Source: Lottia gigantea (Eukaryota > Mollusca > Gastropoda > Lottiidae). Taken from it: a stretch of DNA of 64,000 nucleotides. The stretch lies in assembly GCF_000327385.1 (NCBI RefSeq), contig NW_008710370.1, positions 3,234,978 to 3,298,977 on the forward strand. Direction: 5' to 3'. Shown here piece by piece: positions 26,401 through 39,267 of the stretch. The notes under the pieces were generated by a model that had not been told where the DNA came from, searched no databases, and saw only the letters and a program-made list of their open reading frames with translations. Made by a program: the position numbers and the translations under genes. The stretch's first letter is position 1; each line of letters opens with the position of its first letter.

Positions 26401-29400
26401 CTCGCTCTTCTTTAAGATCAACTTTCAATGCAAGTTCTTCTCTCAGTAAAACATCTGGGTAATGTGTTTTGTGGAACGTATTTTCTAGTTGCTCCAATTG
26501 TTCTTCTGTAAAGATAGTCCTGTGTCGCCTTTTTCTCTTTTGGCCAGCACGAGCAAGATCAGCAGGTGAAAGGAATCCCGGAAATGGTGACGGATAGGCG
26601 GCAGCCGCAGCAGCAGCTAAAATGATAACAAAATTGATTATTACATACAATTATTAATATGTATACAAATTTGAACATAACCTACTTCATTAACAAGATT
26701 AAACGAATTTGCTGCAATTTTGTCAGCTTATTATTGATTTTCTAACTATTCAAATTATTAAATATAACAATTTATGTATGGTATAAATTTTAGAAATGTA
26801 TGTATATGTATAATTTAGAAAAATCGTATGGAAATATTCTCTAAACAACATTGTATTTAATACTCTATTTATTCAGGCTACCTAATTTACATAAACACAT
26901 TAGGGCGATGTTGTATTATTATAAAAGATAATATTGAAGTAGACCCTTTATTTAAAAAGTTCAAAGTTTTAATTTCTAAAGGTTTGAATATTATCTGTAG
27001 TTTTTGTAGAGATATTAATCATATGTATTGACATGTTAACAATATCAACATTTGTAGTCATTTTCATATCATATTTGGCACTATTCAATTTACACCTTTT
27101 ATGGCCGTATTCTAATATCATGACTTTTAACATGAGTATTGAATTTGACAGGATAATGAGATAAGTTAAAAGTTTTTCTATAGAAAATGTGTAATTACAA
27201 TTATTTGATTGAACATAATACACCTATCAAAAATGAAGTTTTATTCAAATCTTGAAAGTACACAATATACAATTTCCACATTATCATAAATTTTATAGAC
27301 CCCCATCCGATTTCCTTTTGTTGTTGAAATAAATACAATAGTTTTATTATTTATATAAAAAATGACGTTGATGCGACAATATGTCATTAAAAAACAGTAT
27401 TTCGGTTTCTAAAAATCTCGCTGATATTTATTTTGTTTTCGTTAATCAGTAACACGCATAGGGGTTAATGTCATTCATCCTGAACAACATAAGTGAAAGG
27501 TCGAGTCTCTTATGGTTAGGAAAATAATGAATAGCGAATTGGTACCAGTAAAATATGTCTCTAGTCGGGTAACTCAGAGGTAAAGAGAGATGTTATCAAG
27601 GAGGATCAGTTGACTTGTGATATTAAAAAACCTAAAACTTTCAACTAAACCTCGTTTCAACACTATTATTTTCCAATCAAAAATCTCGGATTGCTTTGTG
27701 TTTAATTCCTCAGAACTATCCTATTTAGACTACCCTGTGTGATAATTATATAGTCTCTGTGACAGTGAGCGCGTCAAATAAACCAAGAATCGTCTTAAAG
27801 CGTACGCGACCATCCGTACATTTAATAAACAATACGTGAGACATAGGGTATCATTGACAAGACACCTACCGCAAAAATTACTATAACTTTTTATCCAAAT
27901 AAATCATGGTAACTTATATGCCAGAGAAAATTGCCCCTTTTCTTAGCGTTTAAAATCAAAATATCCCCTATAGATTTTCTTTTGAATTTGTAGCATTTTG
28001 TTGGTTTTTCAAGCGTCGGAGGTAAAAATCCGAATTTAATATTTGACAAAAGATTAGGAAAGTTTGACAAGAGAATGACACGACATCAAGAGTATAATAT
28101 ATTCTATTCTGATTGTTCATGTGAAACCTACAAGTTTATGAAGTTTGTAATTCAGTGTTAGTATTTATGTTTTGTATTAAAAAAAAGTTTAACTCTTGTG
28201 ACACGTGGTTGTTTATTTAATAATACTATTTGATTAAATAATACTCATATATCTACGATGAAAATAGTTTTCTTTGCCAAGATCATTTTTAGGTACTTGT
28301 TTTAAAACAAAATTGAACTCTTGTAATTAGATGCAGTAGCAACTGTCACTGTAATAAATGATAGTAATTTGCTATGGTTTTCACCCATAAGGAAAGACAG
28401 TAATTGTATACATCTAAATAAACAAAAGGAATACAATTTGCTATATTACATAAAAAGCAATTAAACCTATTTAAAATTATCGAATTTTTAATCAAATGAC
28501 CCTTTGAAAAGGAAATCGTCGACTAGTAGACAATAATGTATGCAATTTTCTCTCCAACAGTTTAGCAAGTTTGTTGAAGTAAACATTTTAAAATTATAAT
28601 GAGGTTGTCTGATTGAAAAATTAATACAAATTATAGTAGAACAAACGCTACTCATGAAAGTGTTTTTATCATCAAGTCCCTAATTATCAGTTATGCATGA
28701 TTTTCATGTTACTGATTGCAAAACTTAATGCAAAATTAATATGCAAAGTATATCCCTACAATATTATATCAAATAAAGGATTTTTTTATATAATATTCTA
28801 CTTTGCTAATTAAGTTTGAATTTTTACTCTTTGTCTCAGAAAAGTAAATGAGGAATTCTTAAATCCAAATGAAAGTGGTCAAATATCAAATATAAATCGC
28901 AAGCAATATTCAACAAACTAACGTATTAGCCATCACACTTTAAACTGTTAAAGGGGTCATATTATATTTAAAAAGGTATTTGTAAAGGCGAGACAATTTC
29001 GGCCATATGGATCTCTTGTCGTTATTGAAAGAAACATCAAAGACTGTTTATTAAAGGTAATTGGGTATTTATCAAGTAAAGTGTATTAATTTGAGGTTTT
29101 GGATTAAAATGGTTAATATTAAGTGCTCTATTAAAATATATAAGGTATTTAAGATTAGGAACTGTGTGTTTAAGAGATCAGTGTTTATAAGATATGATTC
29201 TTCTTCTCTAAATTAAAGCAATTTTTCACATAACTCTTTGGTCTAATATTCTTTAAACTAATTTACGGGAAAAACAAGTCACATACAAAATAAGAGCAAT
29301 CAAGGAATTATAATAACATGTATTCTAGAACAACTACATGGAAAGTACATGCATTACGGTTTTTTACAGTTTTATATGATGATTATTCACAATGATTGTT

Positions 29401-31077
29401 ATCATCACTAAATATGAAATATGTGACAGCGTTTGTCATGTTACATATACCTTGTTACGCATTAAAATTATCTTTGAAAAAATGAGATGATTTAGTACGC
29501 CTTTAATGTATTTGTGTTTTAAGCCTCATATAGATATTGTATAAACATTTTTAGCCTTAGTTTTTTTTTTTTATTATACTATAGGAATTAGACCGAATTA
29601 AGATCAAATATTATTGCATACTTCTTTTTCTTTTTTTTTTTTTAAAAAGAGCACAATACAAATTTTTGTAATTGAAATCTTCAGAAACCTTAAATAATTT
29701 AAATTGAGGATGATAGACGCAAATCGGAAAATTCGAAAATAAATAATTGTGAATTAACTGAAACCATATTTAGTGGGAAATAATGAGTTTCTATAAATCA
29801 TTTGGAATTTTAGCGTTATCGATAAAAACAAATAACATTATATGGAATAAATGAAACCTTAACAATTTATGAGAAAACCGGTAAAAATTGGAAACTTAAT
29901 CGTTCATTGCAAATCTATTAATTTATTTAATAGACTGTCTAAAATTCCTCACTTAGCAGAGCTCAATCTCGTTAAAAATGTAATATGAGATAAAGGTCTA
30001 TAAAATGTGTTGAAGTCAACAAAATTTACACTGATTTACCGCCTTAAATTTCATACTATGTGAAATAACAGAAATTGCTTTTTTCGATACTTGGCGTTTA
30101 AAATGGTTTACTGTTTACATTATTATGAACAATACCACGTATACCGTAAAATAATTCGAAAATATTTGGCCTGAATTGGTGGCCTACAACAAATTGTTAG
30201 GCATAATAATTATTATTAATTAAAACAGTTTAAACAATAAAGAAAAGTCATTTGAATGATAATAAAAAAATATATTCGGACATGCTATATAACTTTAAAA
30301 TTTTTTAAAAGTGCGGTGGATTAAAAATTACGTTCAGTAATTAGATGTTATCATTATTCAAATTTATAAATACAGATGGTTTTAATATTTTTATATGTCA
30401 CATTTTTCATACATATTATAAATGTTAAATAGATATTATTATTATGAATATATTATTAAAAAAAGTGAGAATCGTAGAGTATGAATAAAATCCACATTTA
30501 TGTGTTAGCAATACTACTTTACTGTATTAGGTCAATACGCTACGTTTTCGTATCAGGTCGAGATAACATGCTAACATGATTTTTGTTTATCATTTAACAT
30601 ATCATTTATGGAAAGTGGTTTTTTTTTCTATATAAATCAAGTTACTCACACACAATCCATAAATTGATGGATGCCATTGATAGCCAATTATTTGGCATAA
30701 AGTACAATTTACCCTTTCCAATTCTTGATGCGATTAGGAATGAAAAAAAAAATCGACGAAGAATACTCACCAAAGAAATCATACGGTGCTGGAGTGATAC
30801 CCGGATAAGGAAAATAGGGTGTTGGTCTGTGAGCTGGAATCGGTCTTGGGGCCAAAATACTATCAATACTAAAAATGGAAGGTGAACTACCACTGGCAAC
30901 AGCAGAACTAGCCTGTAATAAGGCATTGTGACAAGACTTCAATTGACTTGCTGTGTAATAATAGGGAAAATGAGGCATCATGGCAGCCGCCATTGAAGTT
31001 GGCATCAGTTCTGGTAAAGATCTGGGAACTCTGGAGTCCACTGACATACTGTCAAGTTTCTTCTGTTCGTCTTGCAT
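23115..31077 (-). CDS. gsc: Goosecoid homeobox transcription factor (three exons)
   Basis: The coding exons are 30771-31077, 26396-26616 and 23115-23435, joined in that order on the minus strand (849 nt, 282 residues plus stop). The product is a nuclear, DNA-binding repressor of the paired-like goosecoid family, which acts in axial and foregut or anterior patterning in animals. Residues 69-76 (FSIDSILA) are the eh1/GEH motif that recruits Groucho/TLE. A proline- and tyrosine-rich linker and seven alanines (103-109) follow. The homeodomain is residues 131-190 and ends [10 protein letters not shown], with Lys50 specifying TAATCC-type sites. The tail is rich in Asp, Glu and Ser. I chose the start at 31077 because it opens the frame that carries the eh1 motif; Met11 is a possible alternative. 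The match to goosecoid is by homeodomain wording and eh1 sequence, and I am confident of it. Confidence 0.95.
23436..26395 (-). other. gsc intron 2, possible cis-regulatory islands
   Basis: About 2.96 kb. Two segments are richer in GC than the rest: about 23980-24240 (several GATA motifs, clustered GATATCGG-type words) and about 24640-24870 (open by chance on the plus strand). They could be enhancers, but nothing in one sequence alone proves it. Confidence 0.4.
26396..26616 (-). CDS. gsc: gsc exon 2: homeodomain residues 1-46
   Basis: The acceptor TTTTAG|CTGCTG completes an alanine codon with the single base from exon 1. The donor GTTGAG|GTATTT leaves phase 0. It encodes the alanine run, the [11 protein letters not shown] linker and the homeodomain from KRRHRTIF to EERVE. 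A frame that runs on past 26396 is intronic. Confidence 0.95.
26617..30770 (-). other. gsc intron 1, possible cis-regulatory island
   Basis: About 4.15 kb, mostly A+T-rich. The segment about 27420-27870 is more complex. It holds homeodomain-type core words (GGTTAAT, GTTAAT) and forkhead-like words (TAATAAACAATA, AAATAAACC). No exon is seen. Confidence 0.4.
30771..31077 (-). CDS. gsc: gsc exon 1: N-terminal region and eh1 motif
   Basis: Residues 1-102 plus one base. It ends at a good donor, CTTTG|GTGAGT, at 30771/30770 (phase 1). It holds the eh1 motif and a Pro/Tyr-rich stretch ([17 protein letters not shown]). About 68 residues precede the eh1 motif, whereas in vertebrate goosecoid the motif lies close to the N terminus. 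Confidence 0.92.
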
Positions 31078-31291
31078 TCAGGTCGTTTATTTACGACAAT
31101 TCTGATAGATTTCAGTAATTTAATGTTGTTTTCTTCGCCTTACAAATTCTGTGAAACGATGAAATATTATCCTATGCGTTGAGTTCACTAAATCACCTCA
31201 CATTAAACACGCTATAACAAACACCAAATAATTCAAGTTTCTAACAAATAACGTCCGTTCAGTTCACGATGTTGTATGATGACTTCTGGTA

Positions 31292-31299
31292 AATTTATA
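31292..31299 (-). promoter_or_regulatory. TATA-like box of goosecoid
   Basis: On the minus strand the sequence reads GGCTATAAATTTACC. It lies about 215 bases upstream of the gsc start codon, which would place the cap site near 31262-31270 and give a leader of about 190 bases. A CCAAT word sits farther upstream at 31507-31511. Spacing is typical of a TATA promoter, but the start site is inferred. Confidence 0.45.
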
Positions 31300-31304
31300 G
31301 CCTC

Positions 31305-34300
31305 TTTCTATTTCTTGTCGCTTATAATCAGAGAACAATACCCAAATACCACGGTGGTTCAGTATCTTCGCCCTAATTTGTATTATTCTTTAATGAAATT
31401 ATCACCAGTACCTCCCATTATCTCTTAAGCTTTTGACTATAATCCATTCATTTCTCTCCTCATCATTACGGCCTTTGTCCCATTGAATGACTGACAACAT
31501 ACACGGACCAATGAAAACGCTCCTTCACGGTTAGAAGGCTGTGCTGGGTAAGTGGTTTATGAATATTTATAAGGTTCACTTATAAGCGTATGTTGACAAT
31601 AATCAACGCTATTGTACTGGTATATATAAGACAACCAGGAAAAGATAATATTTGTAAAACGAAATTGAATCTGATTGCGAATCCATGAAGAAACAAATAC
31701 GCTAATTTTACTTATAATAACTGCAAATTGTCGTAAATGAATTAACTGAAGTTTTTAGCAATGTACAAACAATATTAAACCGGTTATTTCGGATGATATT
31801 ATTTCACCCATTGTGTGTAACTGAAAACACCTCAATCATTTTAAAAAATATCGAATACTAGTTTTGTTTCTTAATTTGAATTAATTTTCGGTGATAATGT
31901 ATAATGATTTCTTTACCTTTTGAAATGACCTTAAATTAAAAAAACACGAGACGAAAGGTGACCATTAGAATATTTTAATTTACAAACTTACTTGAGTCTG
32001 CGTAACAAATTCCATTAACGTTGCAATGCAATTATTTAATCTTTTTGTACTTGAATATAATTTGAAGCATTCTAATAGAAACAAAATGTTGATAATTTTA
32101 TTTCAGTTCACGTTATCAATATCAAAAAATATAAGTAGATTAGTATTTCTTTTTGAATTTATAAAATATACCTATTGAATCAACTGAATATACATAGACT
32201 TTACAATAAATTGCAAAGCTGGGAATTTCAGTATTCAATATAGACTAAAAATTCAATGTTGTTTCTCATCGGAATCAGAAATTATTAACAATTATTTGAA
32301 ACGTTAATTGATCAAGGTTGAGGAACTATATCTACATTAAACATGATAATATTTTGTAAAACCACAAATTTATAAGTTAAGATTTTATTAAATAAATAAA
32401 AAACGAGTTTGAAAAAAAAGAAAATAAGTATATTTTGAGAATTCTGTTTTGGTTCTTGGATTCTAAAGCACCATTTAGGTGACTTCTCTTTATACTGATT
32501 AAGCCAATTCCATTTACATTCTACTTTTTAAATCAATCTTTTACAGAGTTGATAAAACTAGAATTTAGAATTGCTCTTTTAAAAATTATTTAAAAATGTG
32601 AACATCAGACATCTTTGTTTAACATACTACTGCACTACAATAGAATTAAACACAGGCACTGTACATTGATAGTCCACTTATGCAAAATTAAGTTTATACG
32701 TGTAAAATGAAATACCTGTAGCGTCATCATGAAACAGAATTGAGAAAATTTCGAGGGGCGCTCCGCAATTATCTTGCATATATTGAGCATTTGCTATTAT
32801 AATAAATATAGGTCAACCACACCCCTTATTTTATCATAAATCTTTATTGATTCTTATGAATAGTACCGTGTATTCAAATGAATTGCTATTGATGACTCAA
32901 ACTTTACTTTTGAGAAAATCATCCCAATACATAAAATATTTTGACAAACATTTTCTCGCTAAAAATATATTTCATCAATTAAGTGCCATTACTTCCGTGT
33001 TTTCAATTTTATTCAAAGATCACATAAGTGAGGAATTAGTCGTGGTAAAGATAGTTTTAATAGTGATTATAGGCAGATATTCATTATGTAAGTAGCCCAT
33101 TTCTAAATGTTGCATTCCCAATTTTTGAATGGCAAATTCATTTCACGATAATTTGGCTGAAATCCAGCTATCAAATTCGAATTTTGTCTTTACATCGATT
33201 ATAAAGTTCATTTCCGGAGGTCTTGCTCATTTCATGTCTGTAGTAGCCTAAGTAGTTCTTTGATACTTAAAAGATTTACTTATTCATTTAATAATTGGAT
33301 TTTCTAGTGGGTGGTTCGTGTCATGTAGACATATACTTTGGAACATAACAAATAAAAATTTTGTTGTTCTTTCCTGAAGAGGTTCATATTTACTTTCTAA
33401 GTGGTGGATTAGACGCCCGGTTTGAACACCTGTAGAAATCAGACGTTTTGTTGTCCCGTTTAGTTACAATACTAAAATTTACATAGTGGACATAATCCTC
33501 GTTAGATAACGTGTTAGTTCAGAAATGACTTAGTTCAACAGTCTTTGAAAGTAGCATTGGGAAATTCAAACATGGTATTCAGTTTGTCTTTATTAAGTCG
33601 CTCCTAATGAGACAACAGCCTCTCCAATCCACTTCGATTTACACACCAAACTAAGTACTTTTGGCTAAGATGAATTGAGAGCCGAAAGAATCGCCAATTT
33701 AATCTGCTCTCAAGGAAAAACCTAGCCGTAAGCTGACGATAATAGGAGAGCCGTTTAAACTTCATTATAATCTCCTTTCTAAAGTGGTTTTATGTTGTGA
33801 TTTTGTCATTTATTTTTAAGATTCGGATTGTCATACCCCTTAATGACAAAAACAGTTGATAGTTTTGTATAAATGTATTATCTTGAACCGTTGATTAAAT
33901 TGTAAAAGCGAGAACAAAGATTTAAGCTGACTTCTGCATGAACCTTTTTGTTACACGGATGAAGTTATTTGTTGTTATGTACTAGACATACTGTATTATC
34001 GTATATTTTATGTGCAGACTTTATTTTGAATATAAAAAGCTAAAAATAAGATCGGCAGTTCTTGAAAAGTTCTTTAAATTACGATAACCTAAAAACAAAT
34101 TTTTTACCACTTAAAATGAAGAATGAACATAAATATATTTTATACAGAAATTAGAATGGCTTTTTTGCAACAAAAAAACACATATGATTTTTTATCTAGG
34201 GTATTGCAATGTATTCAAATTCGATGCTCCCAAAATTTGGCATTTAAAACCGAATTAAATAATTAGCATTTGTAGATTATGATCATTATAAAAAAGTGAC

Positions 34301-37300
34301 TATTGATAGTTTTATTCTTTAAAAGTATTGAAATAAAAAAACCAAAATTTGGTGGATTTTTTATAGCCGATTTACATGAAATATATAATTGGATACAATC
34401 ATTGCAGACAGTTCTACTTTAAAAAAGACTTTTTAACAAAGAGTTCAAATCGCTGATCAGTACACAACGCATGAAGAATAAAATAACAGAATAATGCCCG
34501 AGTTATAAATATATCATAGAAAATCGAAGTCATGTTAAGTGAAGTGTTAAAAGTCAGAACTAACTATATGACGAAGAAGTGTGCACATATATGATGGCTA
34601 CATTTTACTGGGACAAATTCGCCATTTTTGAGGGGTATTTTGGGTTTTGAATAATTTGTGTTGAAATTTACGAAATGTAAAATGTACAAAAATCGCACAA
34701 TTCTTTCATATATACCTCTTAAGTAAGAATTGTTCTTTCTATTTCTATGTCTTTCCTATATATGGCATAGTTTCAAAAAAAGACGAATCGCCCCTTAAAC
34801 TTTTTAACTCTGATATTTATGGGCACACATGGATTTGAACTGAAGGATCAAGATTGAACTGGGCTGTGCTTTAGCTCTCGTTTCTGAGACTAAAGCACGA
34901 ATGGCGAATCTATCCCTTTAACAAAATTTAGGACGACTGGAAAGTTAAAGTAGAATGTACTGATCAGTATGTCGTTATGTTTAGTTTTGTTTGATGAAAT
35001 AAAATAATTCAATTATGGTAGAAATTGGCATCTAGTGTTTTAGTGGAATAGTCATGTTCTGCCTTGTAAATGACTTGGTCACAGTAAATAAAGCAGTACA
35101 AATTAAGGATTTAAGCCCATATCCACATTTTCGTATTGCTATTATTACCTTATTTTTACAAATCTAAAATTTAATCAAATAATTTAGCGATAAGGGTAGG
35201 GTTTATTAGATATGGGCCTTTCATACCCTCCCTTCAAACTGCTGAGGGCTATTTTATCGTAAGACTTGTAAGATAAGCTTCTAATTAACATTCTTATCGT
35301 CTTGAACAATATGTAAAACAATCCCAAAACCTTACATTATTACATTATAAACGCAATCCGGACATCAGTCAGAAGTTTATATTCCCCGAATACGATTAAA
35401 TGTCTACAGATAGAGTTTTCTCCCTTGTATATACAATAACTAATCGAACATATTACTGTTAATTGGAAAATGATTCAAGACGGCGATTTATTCTATCAAT
35501 TTAAAGTAAATTTGTAAAAATGGTTTTTCACACTCATCATTTGTCCATTCGATATATTTTTATACCCGAGCATTGAACTAAATTTCTGAACTATAAGATG
35601 ATGTTCACAGTTTCCATTGCCAATGCCATCAATACTACAAAGATAAATGACGGTCAATATATACCGCATTATAGGCCTGCAGTCCTTCCAACAAGTCATG
35701 AAACCGGCCAAATTTGGCCCTTTTGATTTTCATCGATGTAATTAAGAACAGGTTAAATGGGGAGGTACAGTCCTTAAATGTAATGATGGCAGCTAAAATA
35801 CCATAACATGTAACTTGAATCGTTTTAAACAATAAAAGTGAATTTTCAACTATTGGTGATCTAAGAATTAAATCTCAATGGTCACTATGACAACCATTAT
35901 CCACATGTAAAAAAAAAACTTACTAAGCCAGCAATAGTTGATATATATGCAGACATCGAAATATGAATAAACAAAGACAATACCTAGTTTTTATTTTTCA
36001 ACATTTGGAAACTAATTTCGTGGGACTATTTCTTTGGAGGGCAGAGATATTTTTCTATGATATAGTTCATATTAATATTATTTTCTAATGATGTGTAAAG
36101 ACAACACTGACACATGAAAAGTAAACAAGGACAAATGACTTTACCTGGTGATGTTCAATTTTTAACTTTTCGTTTCAAAATTGCAATTCGTGATGTGGTG
36201 TACAAAATCTGCCGTTATTACTAATTTAATTTGAATAATACAGCCAACTATATAACTTTAAATTTAAATTATCAAAAATCAATGAAAAATATCGAAAGTG
36301 GTGACTTTATACTTTACTTTAAATGAAAATATTTCAGTACTCATAATGAATAGACTTGTTGAAATATTTTAGATTCGTACATAAAAATTTAAAAAAGGCT
36401 GCCTCTAAGGCATAGCGCTAGAAAAGGTGTTCTGAAAGAGTAAGCATGATACATTTCTCTACCGCCATTCGCCACAGAACTATAAACATTGGCTTAAAAT
36501 TTTTAAAAAATCAAAATTTTGGTCTGAAGGAAATTATAGCTAATAGTCTAGTCATCGTAGTAAAAAATAAAAATATATATATATTTTAATCAAATACCAT
36601 GTTAAGCATCATGCATCTAGATATATGGAACAGAACAACACAAAAGAAGAAACCACAGTATATGTAAATGAAAGCCAGTATCCCTTTTTTAAAAAAAATT
36701 GATAGGCCTAATGGACTGAACGATAGTCTGCTTTTAATTATGTCACAGTCAATTGACTCGTCGGAAAGTAATTTTGGTCAAGCAACTTCAATGTAGTAGC
36801 TTTAAACTACAAAGTAAACTGAAAATTCCCACATTATCGAAATAACCCGAATTAAATAAAACCCGCCTTAAGATTTCTTTTAAAAATGTAATTGAATTAA
36901 ATTATTGTTCATTTCATATCATATCTTGAGGGGTATTATGGATTTTCATTTGACGTTTTCATGTTTTAGGCTAATAAATTCATATATCTATTAAGAAAAG
37001 GCCTCGGGTCATTTAGCCACGAGGGATTAAAGGTATGTATGGTAAGGCGCTCGGGAAGATGATGAAGATAAACTTCTTGGCTGCGGTCTTCTCAAAAGAG
37101 ACACGAAGATAAAAATCTTTATTGGAATAAAAACCTAGTCTATCTTGTTTTCATCTAAGTTTATAAGTATAAGATTTGAATCATATTGACTTTGAATGTG
37201 TTTACACGAAAATGTTATTTACATATATTTTTTACACCGTGTGAACAAATATGAACAACGGCGTCAGGGATTTCCCCAAGCATTATTGGTCTGCTTTCTA

Positions 37301-39267
37301 CTTTGATTAATCATTGGACTATGCCAAATTCTAGATATGTATGAAATATACAGTGTTAAAACGAGTGCACCCTAATAAGGATGTAAACAACCATCATGTA
37401 TCCAATTCGGGTGTTTTTTTTTATTTTCTCTCATGTCAGAAACTTCACTTTCAACTATATCCACTGTACAATAGTATTATATATTATATATAGCATATAC
37501 ATTCGTCTCAGTAGCTTTAAGTACATTAAAGGTGCAGAATTATGTTTCCTATTGCGTGTCAGATTGTTAGTACTTTTTTTTTGTATTGGGTCGGTAAGAA
37601 AAATAACATGATGTTAATTCAACAATTCTTATTAGAATTCAGATACAGTAATTCTTGTCTTTTCAGAACCGTAACACAGTACCTATGTTAAAAATCTTGC
37701 TAGTAATGCGACAACTCGCTTACTGATTTCATCTGTTTTGGGATTTGGTGCGGAACAGCAGAACAATTCAAGTTCATTTACGGGATGAATGAATTCTATA
37801 TAATTTTAATGTCCGTGACATGTCTGAAAAATATTTCATATGAACGTCACGAAATGGTGACTGCTTTATAACATTTGTCCACCGGATTCCAAGCAATATG
37901 AAATGTTTGCATTTGATATTATCGTAAATGCAGAGAGTAAATATACTGATAATTCTTTGAGCTACCTCCAAACTATTACAACTAACAAAAAAACTATTAA
38001 AACTTATCTCCGTCAAATAAATCCCCGAATCCCCGAATTAAAACATTTAATGTCCATGCTCTTTTAAGAAAATATGTAAAGACAATGATGTAAAGAATGT
38101 CACTGAAGAATAAATTCACATTCTCTTTTTCATTCAAGAGTATCATGCGTCGTTTGCTTTTATATAAATTTTATATAAGAATTATGTACAACTCTTTCAA
38201 GTCCAATGAACTGTGAGTTAATTCAGAAATAACTGGGAATGCTTTTAGATATCAACGTTCTTAAACATTATTTGTCATTGAAGATTAATCATTATAAGTT
38301 AGTTTTTTGTGTATATATGATTGCAGCGACTGATAAATATAATTATTTTAAACGCATTTCGTAGTTATTTATTTGGATAGTACGGTGTTGTTCTTTGTCT
38401 GAAATGGCTGTATTCCTCCAGTAATTTACTTATAATGTGATGTATTATATAAATATGTAAACAAAGGATAAAAAGTAAATACTAATATAAAATCCATTAG
38501 TGGATTAAAGATTATCCAACAACAAACAGCAGTAGGTTGATTTTAATGTGATTAACCGGAATTACAATCAAGAGTTGGCACAATTTGGATTATATTTGAT
38601 GCAACGATTAGATATATACAGACAGATCGTAGTCTTTTGTGTGTTTTGCAAGGTTCAGTTTAGATGTTTTGCTATCGATACGACTCCTAATAGATTTCTT
38701 GTTTATTATCCAATGACTAAAGTATTATGTAATAATAGTCCAATCGAATATGTACAAATGTTGGTTTAACTAAGTCAGAATAATAAGTCGAATAAAATGT
38801 AGTCAATGAATCAAGAAACGAAACGAGCTTTTCTGCAAGAGTAGGTCCTGTGGCACCTCTGTACCAAATTTGGTAGTTGTTTCACGAAGTGAAATATCAC
38901 TATAATCTGCCTAACTACTCGGTCTGAATAGGATTTCTACAACATTATGGCTGAATGTATAATATAACAGTTAATTTTTCAAATTTGATTCTTTATTGCT
39001 TGATAAGATTTAACATATAGAATCATACACTATTTGAGTGGAATTCGTATGGTCTATTTATCATTAACTGTGCAGAATAGATTACTAAATAATGGATTAT
39101 TTAGATTTTGTGTCAACGTTTAATAACAAAGTCTGTAAGTGTGTTGCCATGCACTCGATTATTGTGCTTAAAAATTCAATATTTATCTAGTGTTTTAACA
39201 TTCGTCCGTATATAGATTATGTTGAATCCATAGACGTTTACACATACAAGAAATATATCGCACACTA
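31305..39267. other. Noncoding stretch upstream of goosecoid, no gene seen
   Basis: About 8 kb without a supported exon; open frames are short and featureless. The first few hundred bases above the TATA-like box probably carry gsc promoter elements. One clear hairpin at 34866-34898 is listed separately. Confidence 0.5.
34866..34898. other. Hairpin in a tRNA-like neighbourhood
   Basis: GTGCTTTAG pairs with CTAAAGCAC and the inner TCTC pairs with GAGA across one bulge. Flanking words such as GGATTTGAACTGAAGGATCA are vaguely B-box-like, so this may be a relic of a SINE. Evidence is weak. Confidence 0.4.

Noticed and set aside
30642-30926. Open frames overlapping goosecoid exon 1 on both strands
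   Set aside because: Shadows of the exon in other frames. The eh1 motif and donor site fix the true frame.
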